From Desulfobulbaceae bacterium (GTDB taxonomy: Bacteria > Desulfobacterota > Desulfobulbia > Desulfobulbales > Desulfocapsaceae): 6,758 bases of DNA. The notes under the pieces were generated by a model. The model was not told the origin of the DNA. It was given only the letters and a program-made list of their open reading frames with translations, and did not search any database. The stretch's first letter is position 1. Every line of letters starts with the position of its first letter. The translations under genes were made by a program, and so were the position numbers. The DNA is taken from positions 1 to 6,758 of the forward strand of contig DAOVUU010000136.1 in NCBI GenBank assembly GCA_030632405.1. Direction: 5' to 3'. Shown piece by piece: positions 1 to 5,832 of this stretch.

Positions 1-2
1 AT

Positions 3-2819
3 GATAAAGAAGGTGCACTCTCCCTCAAAGGGACATTTAACGGGGCACCACTGACACTGGATTTATCAACACTCAATATTGCTCCTGAAGTGGAAGTGGT
101 AGGTGAAATGAGTATCACAGGTGTACATCTCGACGACATGGCAGAGTTTTTGGCGAAATACATTAAACCATTCAGCGGAATCGCTGGTATTCAGGGGAAT
201 ATCAATTTTTCTATGACCGATGCTGGATCGCTGGACGTTCACTATGAGGGACCCGTCAATCTTGAAAATGGTGATATTGGTGGTGAAGGCTGGACGACAA
301 AAGGAGATATCAGCTGGGATGGAGGGGTATCCTTCTCGATGCAGTCGGAAAAAATGTCAGTAGATGTTGATGGGAGTTTGAGTGCACTCAACGCCACATT
401 TAACATGCCCGATCCTGTAATTGATATCGATAACTCAGACATTAACATTACCGGGAAAACTACAGTAACAATCACGGATGAAGTTATTATTGAGACAAAT
501 GCATCACTGGCACTGACCGCGACTACCTTCGGTATGGACGCCATCAGTAGCTCGATTGGCAATAGTTCCTGGAATGGAGATGTACGCATCGAAACGGGGA
601 CAGAGAGCGAAGGGCTGGCAGTACGGGCAGATGGGGAACTCCAGATTTCCGAACCTGTTTACAGTATGGACATCGATGGTGCATTGATGGAAGCCGGCAA
701 TGACATGATCTCCTTTGATGGTACGGTAGAATACATTACGGGCGTTGGGAATGACAGTACGTCATACGTGCGAACCGACGGTACACTGCTTGGTGAGGCG
801 ATACAGTTTTCACTGCCTAAAACTATCAAGTTTTCACAGTCAAAACTGGACCTGGCCGGTAAAACTGAGATTGCAATGGGCCAGAAGACCATCATAACCT
901 ATGATGGAGACCTCCTTCTTGATGAAACCGGTGTTGAGATGACCGGGGTCACTCTTGGTGAAAAACAGTTTTCCTGGTCAGGTAAAGTCGAGTATCTGCT
1001 TGGGGAACAGGGTCAGAAAATCACTCTGGGTGGTGATCTGAAAACTGAAGGAATTGTTGTAGATCAGGAAGAAGCCGGCCTGCACATCAGTCAACAATTC
1101 TTCAACAGCAAGAACGATTTTTCTCTATTACTCGAAGAATCACCTTCGTTTGCCGGTGAAATTTCTATTGAAGGCGGGGGACTACTGATAAAGCAGGAAG
1201 ATGTACCGTTGTTGACCCTTGCGGAGATATCGATGTCTAAAGCCAAAGACAATGGAACAGGAGGAGTGACGATTAACTCCCTTATTCTTGGCCAGTTGGA
1301 TATGCCGTCTTCTCAAAGTATCCCCGTCAGTATGAGTGTTCCATCAATAACTGTCTCTGAAATACACAGTCCAGATCTCACCAGCGTTGATGTGGCACGA
1401 TTGGTTATCAAAGAACCTGAAATTGTCGATAATGAAGGAAAAACACAGCTTGCACAACTTGGAACAATTACAGCAGACACAATTAAGGTAAGCAAAGATA
1501 TTACTGCTACGGTCGGACAGGTTACAATCGGTAAAGGGAGCTTCCTGAAAGAAAAAGACAAAGATCCAATGGCTACTATGGAGGAACTCAGGATCGACCA
1601 GATCATCTATTCTCCTGAGCAGGGCTTGAGTTGCAATACAGTTGATCTCGATTCTATTTTTGCGGATTTCAGCCGTCAGAAAATGGAAGAATCAGAGGAA
1701 TCAAAAGAATCAGAAAAACCAGAAGAAAACCAGGCAAAAAAAGAAACCTCCAAGGCTGAGGAATCTGTAAACCCGGCCGGATTACCGGTAAAAATTAATC
1801 AGATAAATATCACAGGTTCAAGTGGTTTTACATTCACGGATAATATGCTGACAGAAAGTTTTTCAACCACGTTCACGCTCGATTCACTGCAGGTAAGGGA
1901 TATTGATTTAACCAATCCTGATCATCCATTTACCTATTCTTTAAAGGGAGCGTTTGATAAATATACCCCATTGAATATCGAGGGCACCTCTGCTCCTCTG
2001 GCAGAGAACATATTCATCGAACAGCAGACCACGCTGCAGAGCTATTCCATGCTGCATGCTTCCCCTTATACCATAGATGCCATTGGTACCTATTTCCCCA
2101 GCGGCAGACTTGATTTAACCTCATCGCTTAAAATTGGAGAGGGGAAAATAGACATGGAGAACAAGCTTGTATTTAAAGAGCTGGAGGCCGAAACTGTTCA
2201 GGGTGAACTGGCCGACAAATTGAATAACCAGCTGCCGGTTCCTCTTGATCTGGCCCTGACCATGCTTCGTGATGGAGCCGGGACAATCGAACTCAAAATT
2301 CCCTTGAAAGGTGATCTTGATGATATGAACATAGGTGTGACAGATATTATCATTACCGCTCTCGGCAAGAGCATTTCTGTTGCCGTTGTACCATACCTTG
2401 CCTACACCACCCTTGGACCGGCCGGTGCACTTGCTTTTCTCGGGGCAAAGGTTGGAGCGTCATTACTTCATACTGATCTGCCTTCTCTGGAGTTTGAGTC
2501 AGGAGGCACAGTACTTACAGAGGATCATTCAGTAACCCTGGATAAAGTGGGAAAGATTATTGAGAAAAATGAGGAAAATTATTCCATCTGCGCGAAAGTC
2601 AGTATTAATGAACTGAACAGAGGTGACAGAAATAAGGGACAAAACAAGATACCGGAGGCTGCCCGGAAAAAATTATTTAAGCTTGGTGAAACCCGTTCGC
2701 TGGCTGTGAAAGAGTATTTATTATCACACTACGAAATTGATGAAAAACAGCTGCTGATCTGTAATCCGGGAATTAATTTTAAAGAGGGTGATAAGCCAAG
2801 GATTGAGTTTAAAAAATAA
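3..2819 (+). CDS. DUF748 / AsmA-like envelope protein, 5' end missing
   Basis: The frame is open from base 3, so the GTG at 90 is not a credible start and the gene begins upstream of the window. About 939 codons are visible, ending in TAA at 2817-2819. The bulk is repetitive, beta-rich sequence typical of long AsmA/TamB-like proteins, with S-[WF]-x-G-x-V motifs near residues 75, 160, 208 and 295 (counting the codon at 90 as 1). A Glu/Lys/Ser-rich, probably disordered linker spans about 528-564. The family signature is clearest at about 710-755: LPVPLDLAL, then a leucine-rich stretch, then IPLKGDLDD, as in DUF748 proteins. A hydrophobic stretch at about 761-793 follows. The last ~100 residues have OmpA-like topology (LGETRSLAVKEYLL) but lack a clear peptidoglycan-binding signature. 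By family knowledge such proteins sit in the periplasm or span the envelope, and a role in lipid transport or outer-membrane homeostasis is inferred. The family call is fairly sure; the function is not. Confidence 0.85.
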   Translation, partial: DKEGALSLKGTFNGAPLTLDLSTLNIAPEVEVVGEMSITGVHLDDMAEFLAKYIKPFSGIAGIQGNINFSMTDAGSLDVHYEGPVNLENGDIGGEGWTTKGDISWDGGVSFSMQSEKMSVDVDGSLSALNATFNMPDPVIDIDNSDINITGKTTVTITDEVIIETNASLALTATTFGMDAISSSIGNSSWNGDVRIETGTESEGLAVRADGELQISEPVYSMDIDGALMEAGNDMISFDGTVEYITGVGNDSTSYVRTDGTLLGEAIQFSLPKTIKFSQSKLDLAGKTEIAMGQKTIITYDGDLLLDETGVEMTGVTLGEKQFSWSGKVEYLLGEQGQKITLGGDLKTEGIVVDQEEAGLHISQQFFNSKNDFSLLLEESPSFAGEISIEGGGLLIKQEDVPLLTLAEISMSKAKDNGTGGVTINSLILGQLDMPSSQSIPVSMSVPSITVSEIHSPDLTSVDVARLVIKEPEIVDNEGKTQLAQLGTITADTIKVSKDITATVGQVTIGKGSFLKEKDKDPMATMEELRIDQIIYSPEQGLSCNTVDLDSIFADFSRQKMEESEESKESEKPEENQAKKETSKAEESVNPAGLPVKINQINITGSSGFTFTDNMLTESFSTTFTLDSLQVRDIDLTNPDHPFTYSLKGAFDKYTPLNIEGTSAPLAENIFIEQQTTLQSYSMLHASPYTIDAIGTYFPSGRLDLTSSLKIGEGKIDMENKLVFKELEAETVQGELADKLNNQLPVPLDLALTMLRDGAGTIELKIPLKGDLDDMNIGVTDIIITALGKSISVAVVPYLAYTTLGPAGALAFLGAKVGASLLHTDLPSLEFESGGTVLTEDHSVTLDKVGKIIEKNEENYSICAKVSINELNRGDRNKGQNKIPEAARKKLFKLGETRSLAVKEYLLSHYEIDEKQLLICNPGINFKEGDKPRIEFKK

Positions 2820-2904
2820 AGAGTGAACGATGGGAATGGTTCATCGAAAATATGACCACGGCAGGGTTATATAAGGGTGCCTTTAATTCACTGGGAGAAC
2901 AGTT

Positions 2905-3822
2905 ATGCGTTGGCGTGGAAATCGAAAGAGCAGTAATGTGGAAGACCGACGCAGTATGCAAGTCTCTGGATCGGGCCATTCAGGCCGCGGTGGCAGCAGT
3001 ATACTGCGCCTGGTTCCTGTGGTATTTAAATTTTTAGGTTTTAAAGGCACCCTAATACTGGCGGTAGGTGTAGGAGCCTACGGGTTATTTACCGGAAATC
3101 TCGGCAATATATTAAGTGTCCTTGGCCTGCAGCAAAGCACTATAGTCAGTGAATCCACACAGCCGCTTAGGGAAACTGCAGAGGAAAAAGAGCTGGTAGA
3201 CTTTGTTTCAGTCATTCTTGCCGATACAGAAGAAACGTGGACAACCCTGTTCCGACAAAGGGGAGGAACCTATCAGGAGCCGCATCTTGTACTGTTTAGA
3301 GATTCGGTAAAATCCGCTTGTGGAATGGCTCAGTCGGCCATTGGACCATTCTATTGTCCAGGTGATCACAAAGTTTACATTGATCTGGGCTTTTATGACC
3401 AGCTGAAAAACCGTTACAAAGCGCCGGGTGATTTTGCCCAGGCCTATGTCATTGCGCATGAAATTGGTCATCATGTTCAGACTCTTGTGGGTATATCTGG
3501 TAAGGTACAGGAGGCCCGTAATAGACTGAGCAAGGTTGATGCCAACAAACTCTCCGTTCGACAGGAACTGCAGGCCGACTGTTTTGCGGGCGTATGGGCA
3601 CATCATGCCAACAATACGAGAAATTTGCTTGAAACAGGTGATGTAGAAGAAGGGCTGACCGCTGCCAGCGCTATTGGTGATGATACGCTACAGCAAAAGT
3701 CACAAGGATATATCCGTCCCGATTCGTTTACTCATGGCAGCTCGGCCCAGAGGGTGAAATGGTTCAAGGTTGGTCTGGCAAGCGGCGACATGGACAGCTG
3801 TGACACATTCAGTTCTATTTAG
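2905..3822 (+). CDS. ypfJ: Neutral zinc metallopeptidase, YpfJ family
   Basis: This is a complete 305-residue protein of the YpfJ/KPN_02809 putative neutral zinc metallopeptidase family (Pfam Zn_peptidase), at about the usual length. The start MRWRG...NVEDRR is the conserved N-terminus of the family, and GGGAG at 2893-2897 lies 7 bases before this ATG. A Gly/Ser-rich stretch (21-32) precedes one membrane segment (about 46-63), so the protein is probably anchored with its catalytic domain outside the cytoplasm. The zinc motif is HEIGHH at 185-190: His185 and His189 are the likely ligands and Glu186 the catalytic base. A second conserved block, ELQADCFAGVW (221-231), probably supplies the third ligand. 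The C-terminal block around QRVKWFKVGLASGD, ending near DSCDTF, is also typical. Cys139, Cys151, Cys226 and Cys299 may form disulfides. The substrate is unknown. It follows the DUF748 gene by 85 bases and could share its transcript. Confidence 0.93.
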   Translation: MRWRGNRKSSNVEDRRSMQVSGSGHSGRGGSSILRLVPVVFKFLGFKGTLILAVGVGAYGLFTGNLGNILSVLGLQQSTIVSESTQPLRETAEEKELVDFVSVILADTEETWTTLFRQRGGTYQEPHLVLFRDSVKSACGMAQSAIGPFYCPGDHKVYIDLGFYDQLKNRYKAPGDFAQAYVIAHEIGHHVQTLVGISGKVQEARNRLSKVDANKLSVRQELQADCFAGVWAHHANNTRNLLETGDVEEGLTAASAIGDDTLQQKSQGYIRPDSFTHGSSAQRVKWFKVGLASGDMDSCDTFSSI

Positions 3823-3828
3823 TCATTA

Positions 3829-3845
3829 AGGAGACAGCAACTCCT
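3829..3845. repeat. Small stem-loop between convergent genes
   Basis: AGGAG at 3829-3833 and CTCCT at 3841-3845 form a 5-bp stem with a 7-base loop, 7 bases after the ypfJ stop codon. It lies in the 97-base gap between two convergent genes, where a bidirectional terminator would be expected. No clear T-run follows on either strand, so it does not qualify as a standard intrinsic terminator. I see no other terminator in the gap. Confidence 0.3.
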
Positions 3846-3919
3846 CAGTTTGATAACATTAACATTGTCGATTTCCAGTAATCCTGAGAAACCCTTCGTC
3901 CACCAGATATGCTTTCCAG

Positions 3920-4504
3920 TCAATCACATTTAGGCCACCCATATCCCCATCGCCAGGGCAGGCCGCTACAAGGGACACCACCTATTCGAACGGCGTGGTA
4001 CATCAGATAGGAGATGGCACCGTAGAGAAACTCTATTTCCTCTGCAGATAGATTGTATTCAGCACTTAACTCAGGAGTTCGATCTACCCCTGTCTGAAGT
4101 ACGCACATTTTCAGGGCGCTGTCAGCCTTTTTTCGCAACACAAAACTATCAATTGCCGTCGTTCCACGAACACCGGCTATATGGTATAGTTTGTCATGTT
4201 CAATACAGCATGGTTCCCATGGTGGATGTGCTCCATGAACTGTCTGGACATGCTTGATTTTATCAGCAAGATAGATCCAGCCGACTGAAAGGCCACCGCT
4301 GCACCCGTCTGTCGTGAATTCCGTCAGTGCTGTGCCGGGGATGGATTTTTTTTCTGCAAGCTGCTGGTGTTTGCCGAGTTCTAGTTTACGTTCCAGGGAT
4401 TCAATTGTTGACGAGGACTCACGTTGTTCTTCAGCGTCGCTCTTTACCGATGAAAAGAACAAGATGAGCAGAATCAGGGGGAAAGGTTTCAACAGGTGTA
4501 TCAT
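3920..4504 (-). CDS. Secreted phospholipase A2-like protein
   Basis: This is a 194-residue protein with a likely signal peptide: a Lys, a hydrophobic core at about 8-18, and a possible signal peptidase I site after SDA (22-24). A charged, helical stretch covers 25-52. The core carries PLA2-fold marks: TDGCSGG (65-71), then PWEPCCIEHDKLY (95-107), in which CC-x-x-HD matches the PLA2 active-site pattern with His103 and Asp104 as the expected dyad. It continues with a helix KKADSALKMCV (125-135). Cys68, 99, 100, 134, 179 and 193 could pair as disulfides in the periplasm. The canonical calcium loop YGCGCG is not evident; the DGCSGG loop probably replaces it, as in related bacterial proteins of unknown function. 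Esterase activity on membrane phospholipids is inferred. GAAGG lies 6 bases before the ATG. The ATG overlaps the upstream stop codon (ATGA, 4501-4504), implying translational coupling to the GDPD-remnant gene. Stop is TGA at 3920-3922. Confidence 0.72.
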   Translation of the reverse strand: MIHLLKPFPLILLILFFSSVKSDAEEQRESSSTIESLERKLELGKHQQLAEKKSIPGTALTEFTTDGCSGGLSVGWIYLADKIKHVQTVHGAHPPWEPCCIEHDKLYHIAGVRGTTAIDSFVLRKKADSALKMCVLQTGVDRTPELSAEYNLSAEEIEFLYGAISYLMYHAVRIGGVPCSGLPWRWGYGWPKCD

Positions 4505-4944
4505 CGCTTGCCTTCAAGTTGTTGATCATGGCCGTAATATTTTAACTCGATAAAGACACGTTCCTTGCCGCGTACTTCTTCAAGTATTTCTTTCAGTGTC
4601 GGCACCCGTTCATTACTGAATTGAGCACTGAACCAGCTGCCAATATCAATTTTTCTGATTGAGGCCTGCTCGAAGGCAAACATAGTTACAAGTACGGAGC
4701 CGAAGAGTACCAAGGCCGCCATACCGAAAGGTGACAGGATAAAAAACAGGATGTCCATATCCGCCATTACTCTGTTTCCGGAAACCTGGAGAAGAAGGCG
4801 AACTATGAGTCCTGTCAAGGGGCCGAACACGATAATCCCAAGGACCACATAGGCGATGTGTAATATCAGAATCTGGCCAAAGCAACTGCGCAATACGGCC
4901 AGGGTCTCTTTTCCTGTATCCACCAAGCGGTCTAATTTTATCAT
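4501..4944 (-). CDS. Truncated, internally deleted membrane GDPD (remnant or mini-fusion)
   Basis: This is an intact 147-residue frame made of two pieces of a membrane-type glycerophosphodiester phosphodiesterase. Residues 1-95 resemble the start of the GDPD membrane domain (Pfam GPDPase_memb), with two hydrophobic segments at about 22-50 and 64-92 and family-like motifs SGNRVMADMDI, FILSPFGM and FEQAS. Residues 97-145 resemble the middle of the catalytic domain: IDIGSWFSAQF, ERVPTLKEIL and IELKYYGHDQQLE. In full-length relatives, several more membrane helices plus the HRG...ENT and ExD...HD motifs lie between these pieces, and more barrel follows. Here the join is at about residue 96 and the protein stops at GKR. 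Glu and Lys of IELK survive but both catalytic histidines are gone, so GDPD activity is not expected. AAGGA sits only 2 bases before the ATG. The 4-base overlap with the PLA2-like gene suggests co-translation. It could be a decayed gene or a retained membrane partner. Confidence 0.7.
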   Translation of the reverse strand: MIKLDRLVDTGKETLAVLRSCFGQILILHIAYVVLGIIVFGPLTGLIVRLLLQVSGNRVMADMDILFFILSPFGMAALVLFGSVLVTMFAFEQASIRKIDIGSWFSAQFSNERVPTLKEILEEVRGKERVFIELKYYGHDQQLEGKR

Positions 4945-5005
4945 TATCCTTGCTGTTTTAAGGGGCGTGTTTTGAAGGACAAAAAGGCTAATGTTCTCAA
5001 CTGAC

Positions 5006-5034
5006 TATATAAAGTTATCTGAACATCATGACAG
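5006..5034 (-). promoter_or_regulatory. Candidate sigma70-type promoter for the GDPD-remnant/PLA2-like pair
   Basis: Read on the minus strand, CTGTCA (5034-5029, 4 of 6 to TTGACA) is followed after exactly 17 bases by TATATA (5011-5006, 4 of 6 to TATAAT). Transcription would start near 4999, giving a leader of about 55 bases before the ATG at 4944. It is the best promoter-like match I found in the gap and supports the pair being a separate transcription unit from the ATL gene. It was picked by eye and is unconfirmed. Confidence 0.4.
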
Positions 5035-5113
5035 GTTTGCTAACTGACCGGAAGAGAAATCACTTCAATCGCTGTGAAAAGACAAATTTATCGAAAAAGG
5101 TTACCAGATAATG

Positions 5114-5165
5114 CCTTGCTAACGTCACGAGACGTTCGGTATGTTCGAAAACATCGTTAGCGAGG
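5114..5165. repeat. Long stem-loop with a nested hairpin
   Basis: CCTTGCTAACG (5114-5124) pairs with CGTTAGCGAGG (5155-5165) over 11 positions, with one G-T wobble. The 30-base interior contains a second perfect 5-bp hairpin, ATGTT-CGAA-AACAT (5141-5154). ACGAGAC occurs twice, inside the loop at 5127-5133 and just outside at 5167-5173. No T-run adjoins the outer stem on either strand, so it is not an obvious terminator. It could be an intergenic palindromic repeat, a structured RNA or a protein-binding site. Confidence 0.55.
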
Positions 5166-5230
5166 TACGAGACATCGAAATATCACCTGTATGCCTGTGG
5201 TAAAATTTTTCTTGCGCCTGGATCCAGCAC

Positions 5231-5259
5231 AAAAAATCTCGTTTCTGGACGCATACGAG
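5231..5259 (-). terminator. Weak intrinsic terminator of the ATL gene
   Basis: On the minus strand, directly after the ATL stop codon, CTCGT (5259-5255) and ACGAG (5242-5238) form a 5-bp stem with a 12-base loop. After one A comes a run of six T (5236-5231). Position and T-run fit a Rho-independent terminator, but the stem is short and its loop large, so termination may be inefficient. Confidence 0.42.
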
Positions 5260-5571
5260 TTAAGTCAGCCACTGGTACCGATCAAGGTCAATTTTCCCTG
5301 TTACGTCAAATTCAACACCTTCATCTTCAAGTAGCATCTTCTGCTCCTCATACCCTTGAAAAGGTTTCAGCGAGATTCGACCTTCCCGGTTAATGACACG
5401 GTGCCAGGGCAGCTTTTCTGTCCGTGAGCAGGTGTGAAGTATACGGGCGACCTGACGTGCCGCCTGTGGGCTACCGGCCATCCAGGCAATATCACCGTAG
5501 GTTGAAACGCATCCTTTGGGGATGGAACGAATGAGTTCTATCACTTGTGTTGTAAATTCCTGTCTGGCCAT
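5260..5571 (-). CDS. atl: Alkyltransferase-like (ATL) DNA repair protein, MGMT family
   Basis: This complete 103-residue protein corresponds to the DNA-binding, C-terminal domain of O6-alkylguanine-DNA alkyltransferase and has the length usual for stand-alone ATL proteins. The MGMT active-site PCHRV is here PWHRV (55-59), with Trp56 in place of the acceptor cysteine. It therefore cannot accept an alkyl group and should act as a damage sensor. By family knowledge, ATL proteins bind O6-alkylguanine, flip out the base and hand the lesion to nucleotide excision repair. Other matches are the wing/turn STYGDIAWMAGSPQAAR (23-39), with Tyr25 and Arg39 at the positions of the base-rotating tyrosine and the arginine finger, and the glycine-containing KPFQGYEEQKMLL segment (69-81). 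The remaining Cys21 and Cys48 are not at the active site. The start is the first ATG, with a weak GGAAA upstream. It is flanked by a candidate promoter and terminator and looks monocistronic. Confidence 0.93.
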   Translation of the reverse strand: MARQEFTTQVIELIRSIPKGCVSTYGDIAWMAGSPQAARQVARILHTCSRTEKLPWHRVINREGRISLKPFQGYEEQKMLLEDEGVEFDVTGKIDLDRYQWLT

Positions 5572-5621
5572 ATTAATATTTCCATGAGATCATTCAAAAT
5601 GGGGAAATGCGTCCATGAAAA

Positions 5622-5650
5622 ATTACTGCACTGATTTTGAGACAGGTTAA
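5622..5650 (-). promoter_or_regulatory. Candidate promoter for the ATL gene
   Basis: On the minus strand, TTAACC (5650-5645, 4 of 6 to TTGACA) is followed after 17 bases by AGTAAT (5627-5622, 4 of 6 to TATAAT), which is preceded by TGC as in an extended -10. A leader of about 45 bases would precede the ATG at 5571. The -35 overlaps the end of the inverted repeat at 5649-5667. The call is by eye and tentative. Confidence 0.3.
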
Positions 5651-5667
5651 ACGATGTGGTATCGTTT
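5649..5667. promoter_or_regulatory. Perfect 7-bp inverted repeat, candidate operator
   Basis: AAACGAT (5649-5655) and ATCGTTT (5661-5667) are exact reverse complements separated by five bases (GTGGT). A 19-bp dyad of this shape is typical of a dimeric repressor or activator site. It sits between the divergent ATL and solute-binding protein genes and touches the candidate ATL -35 box. No regulator gene is in the window, so the cognate protein is unknown. It could instead fold as a short RNA hairpin. Confidence 0.4.
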
Positions 5668-5713
5668 GTCCAAAGCTTGTAAAAAGGGGTTCATCTCGAC
5701 AGGAGGAAAACTG

Positions 5714-5742
5714 TTGACTCCATACTTACCGTTTTGTACTGT
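5714..5742 (+). promoter_or_regulatory. Candidate promoter for the solute-binding protein gene
   Basis: TTGACT (5714-5719, 5 of 6 to TTGACA) is followed after 17 bases by TACTGT (5737-5742), which keeps the outer T, A and T of TATAAT but matches only 3 of 6. Transcription from near 5749 would give a leader of about 84 bases that includes the inverted repeats at 5752-5797. The strong -35 and weak -10 would fit a regulated promoter, but the call is tentative. Confidence 0.32.
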
Positions 5743-5751
5743 TCGAAAGAC

Positions 5752-5797
5752 CCCCTCACCATTCTCTGCCATTTTGTTCAATACCCCGTTGAGGGGT
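5752..5797 (+). repeat. Competing inverted repeats in the leader of the solute-binding protein gene
   Basis: CCCCTCA (5752-5758) is the exact reverse complement of TGAGGGG (5790-5796). A closer partner, ACCCC (5783-5787), pairs with GGGGT (5793-5797) around the loop GTTGA. Both stems use the same GGGG, so they exclude each other. The Shine-Dalgarno at 5821-5826 lies 24 bases downstream and is not inside either stem. No T-run follows, so a terminator is unlikely. Confidence 0.35.
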
Positions 5798-5820
5798 GTA
5801 GGCGGGAACAAGTTACTCAA

Positions 5821-5826
5821 AAGGAG
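5821..5826 (+). promoter_or_regulatory. Strong ribosome binding site fixing the start at 5833
   Basis: AAGGAG lies 6 bases before the ATG at 5833. It is the strongest Shine-Dalgarno in the window and the reason for choosing this start, which also gives a well-formed signal peptide. Confidence 0.75.
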
Positions 5827-5832
5827 ATTTTT

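Larger units (their letters stand above)
4945..5259. other. Intergenic region, no gene seen
   Basis: This 315-base gap lies between the stop of the ATL gene and the start of the GDPD-remnant gene, both leftward. I see no convincing coding frame. It holds a candidate leftward promoter (5006-5034), a long stem-loop (5114-5165), a perfect 10-base palindrome CTGGATCCAG (5218-5227) and a weak ATL terminator (5231-5259). Whether any GDPD coding remnant hides here was not tested by alignment. Confidence 0.6.

Noticed and set aside
90..92. GTG as the start of the DUF748 gene
   Set aside because: The same frame is open back to base 3 with similar protein sequence, there is no Shine-Dalgarno before it, and family members are longer with an N-terminal membrane anchor not seen here.
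2867..2874. TTATATAA palindrome before ypfJ as a -10 box
   Set aside because: No acceptable -35 lies 16-18 bases upstream, so I did not call a promoter; co-transcription with the DUF748 gene is as likely.
2852..3037. A 61-codon frame overlapping the start of ypfJ
   Set aside because: It overlaps the conserved N-terminal coding region of ypfJ in another frame and shows no recognisable features.
3208..3606. A 132-codon leftward frame antisense to ypfJ
   Set aside because: It lies wholly opposite a well-conserved metallopeptidase coding region and has no recognisable domain.
4646..4885. A 79-codon leftward frame within the GDPD-remnant gene
   Set aside because: It is a shadow of the 4501-4944 gene in another frame. 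I considered whether it held the missing GDPD part by frameshift, but its translation has no GDPD or membrane character.
5572..5832. Fur box or known riboswitch ahead of the iron-type binding protein
   Set aside because: I looked for a GATAAT-type Fur palindrome and for conserved riboswitch cores and saw neither; only the dyad and leader stems are present.
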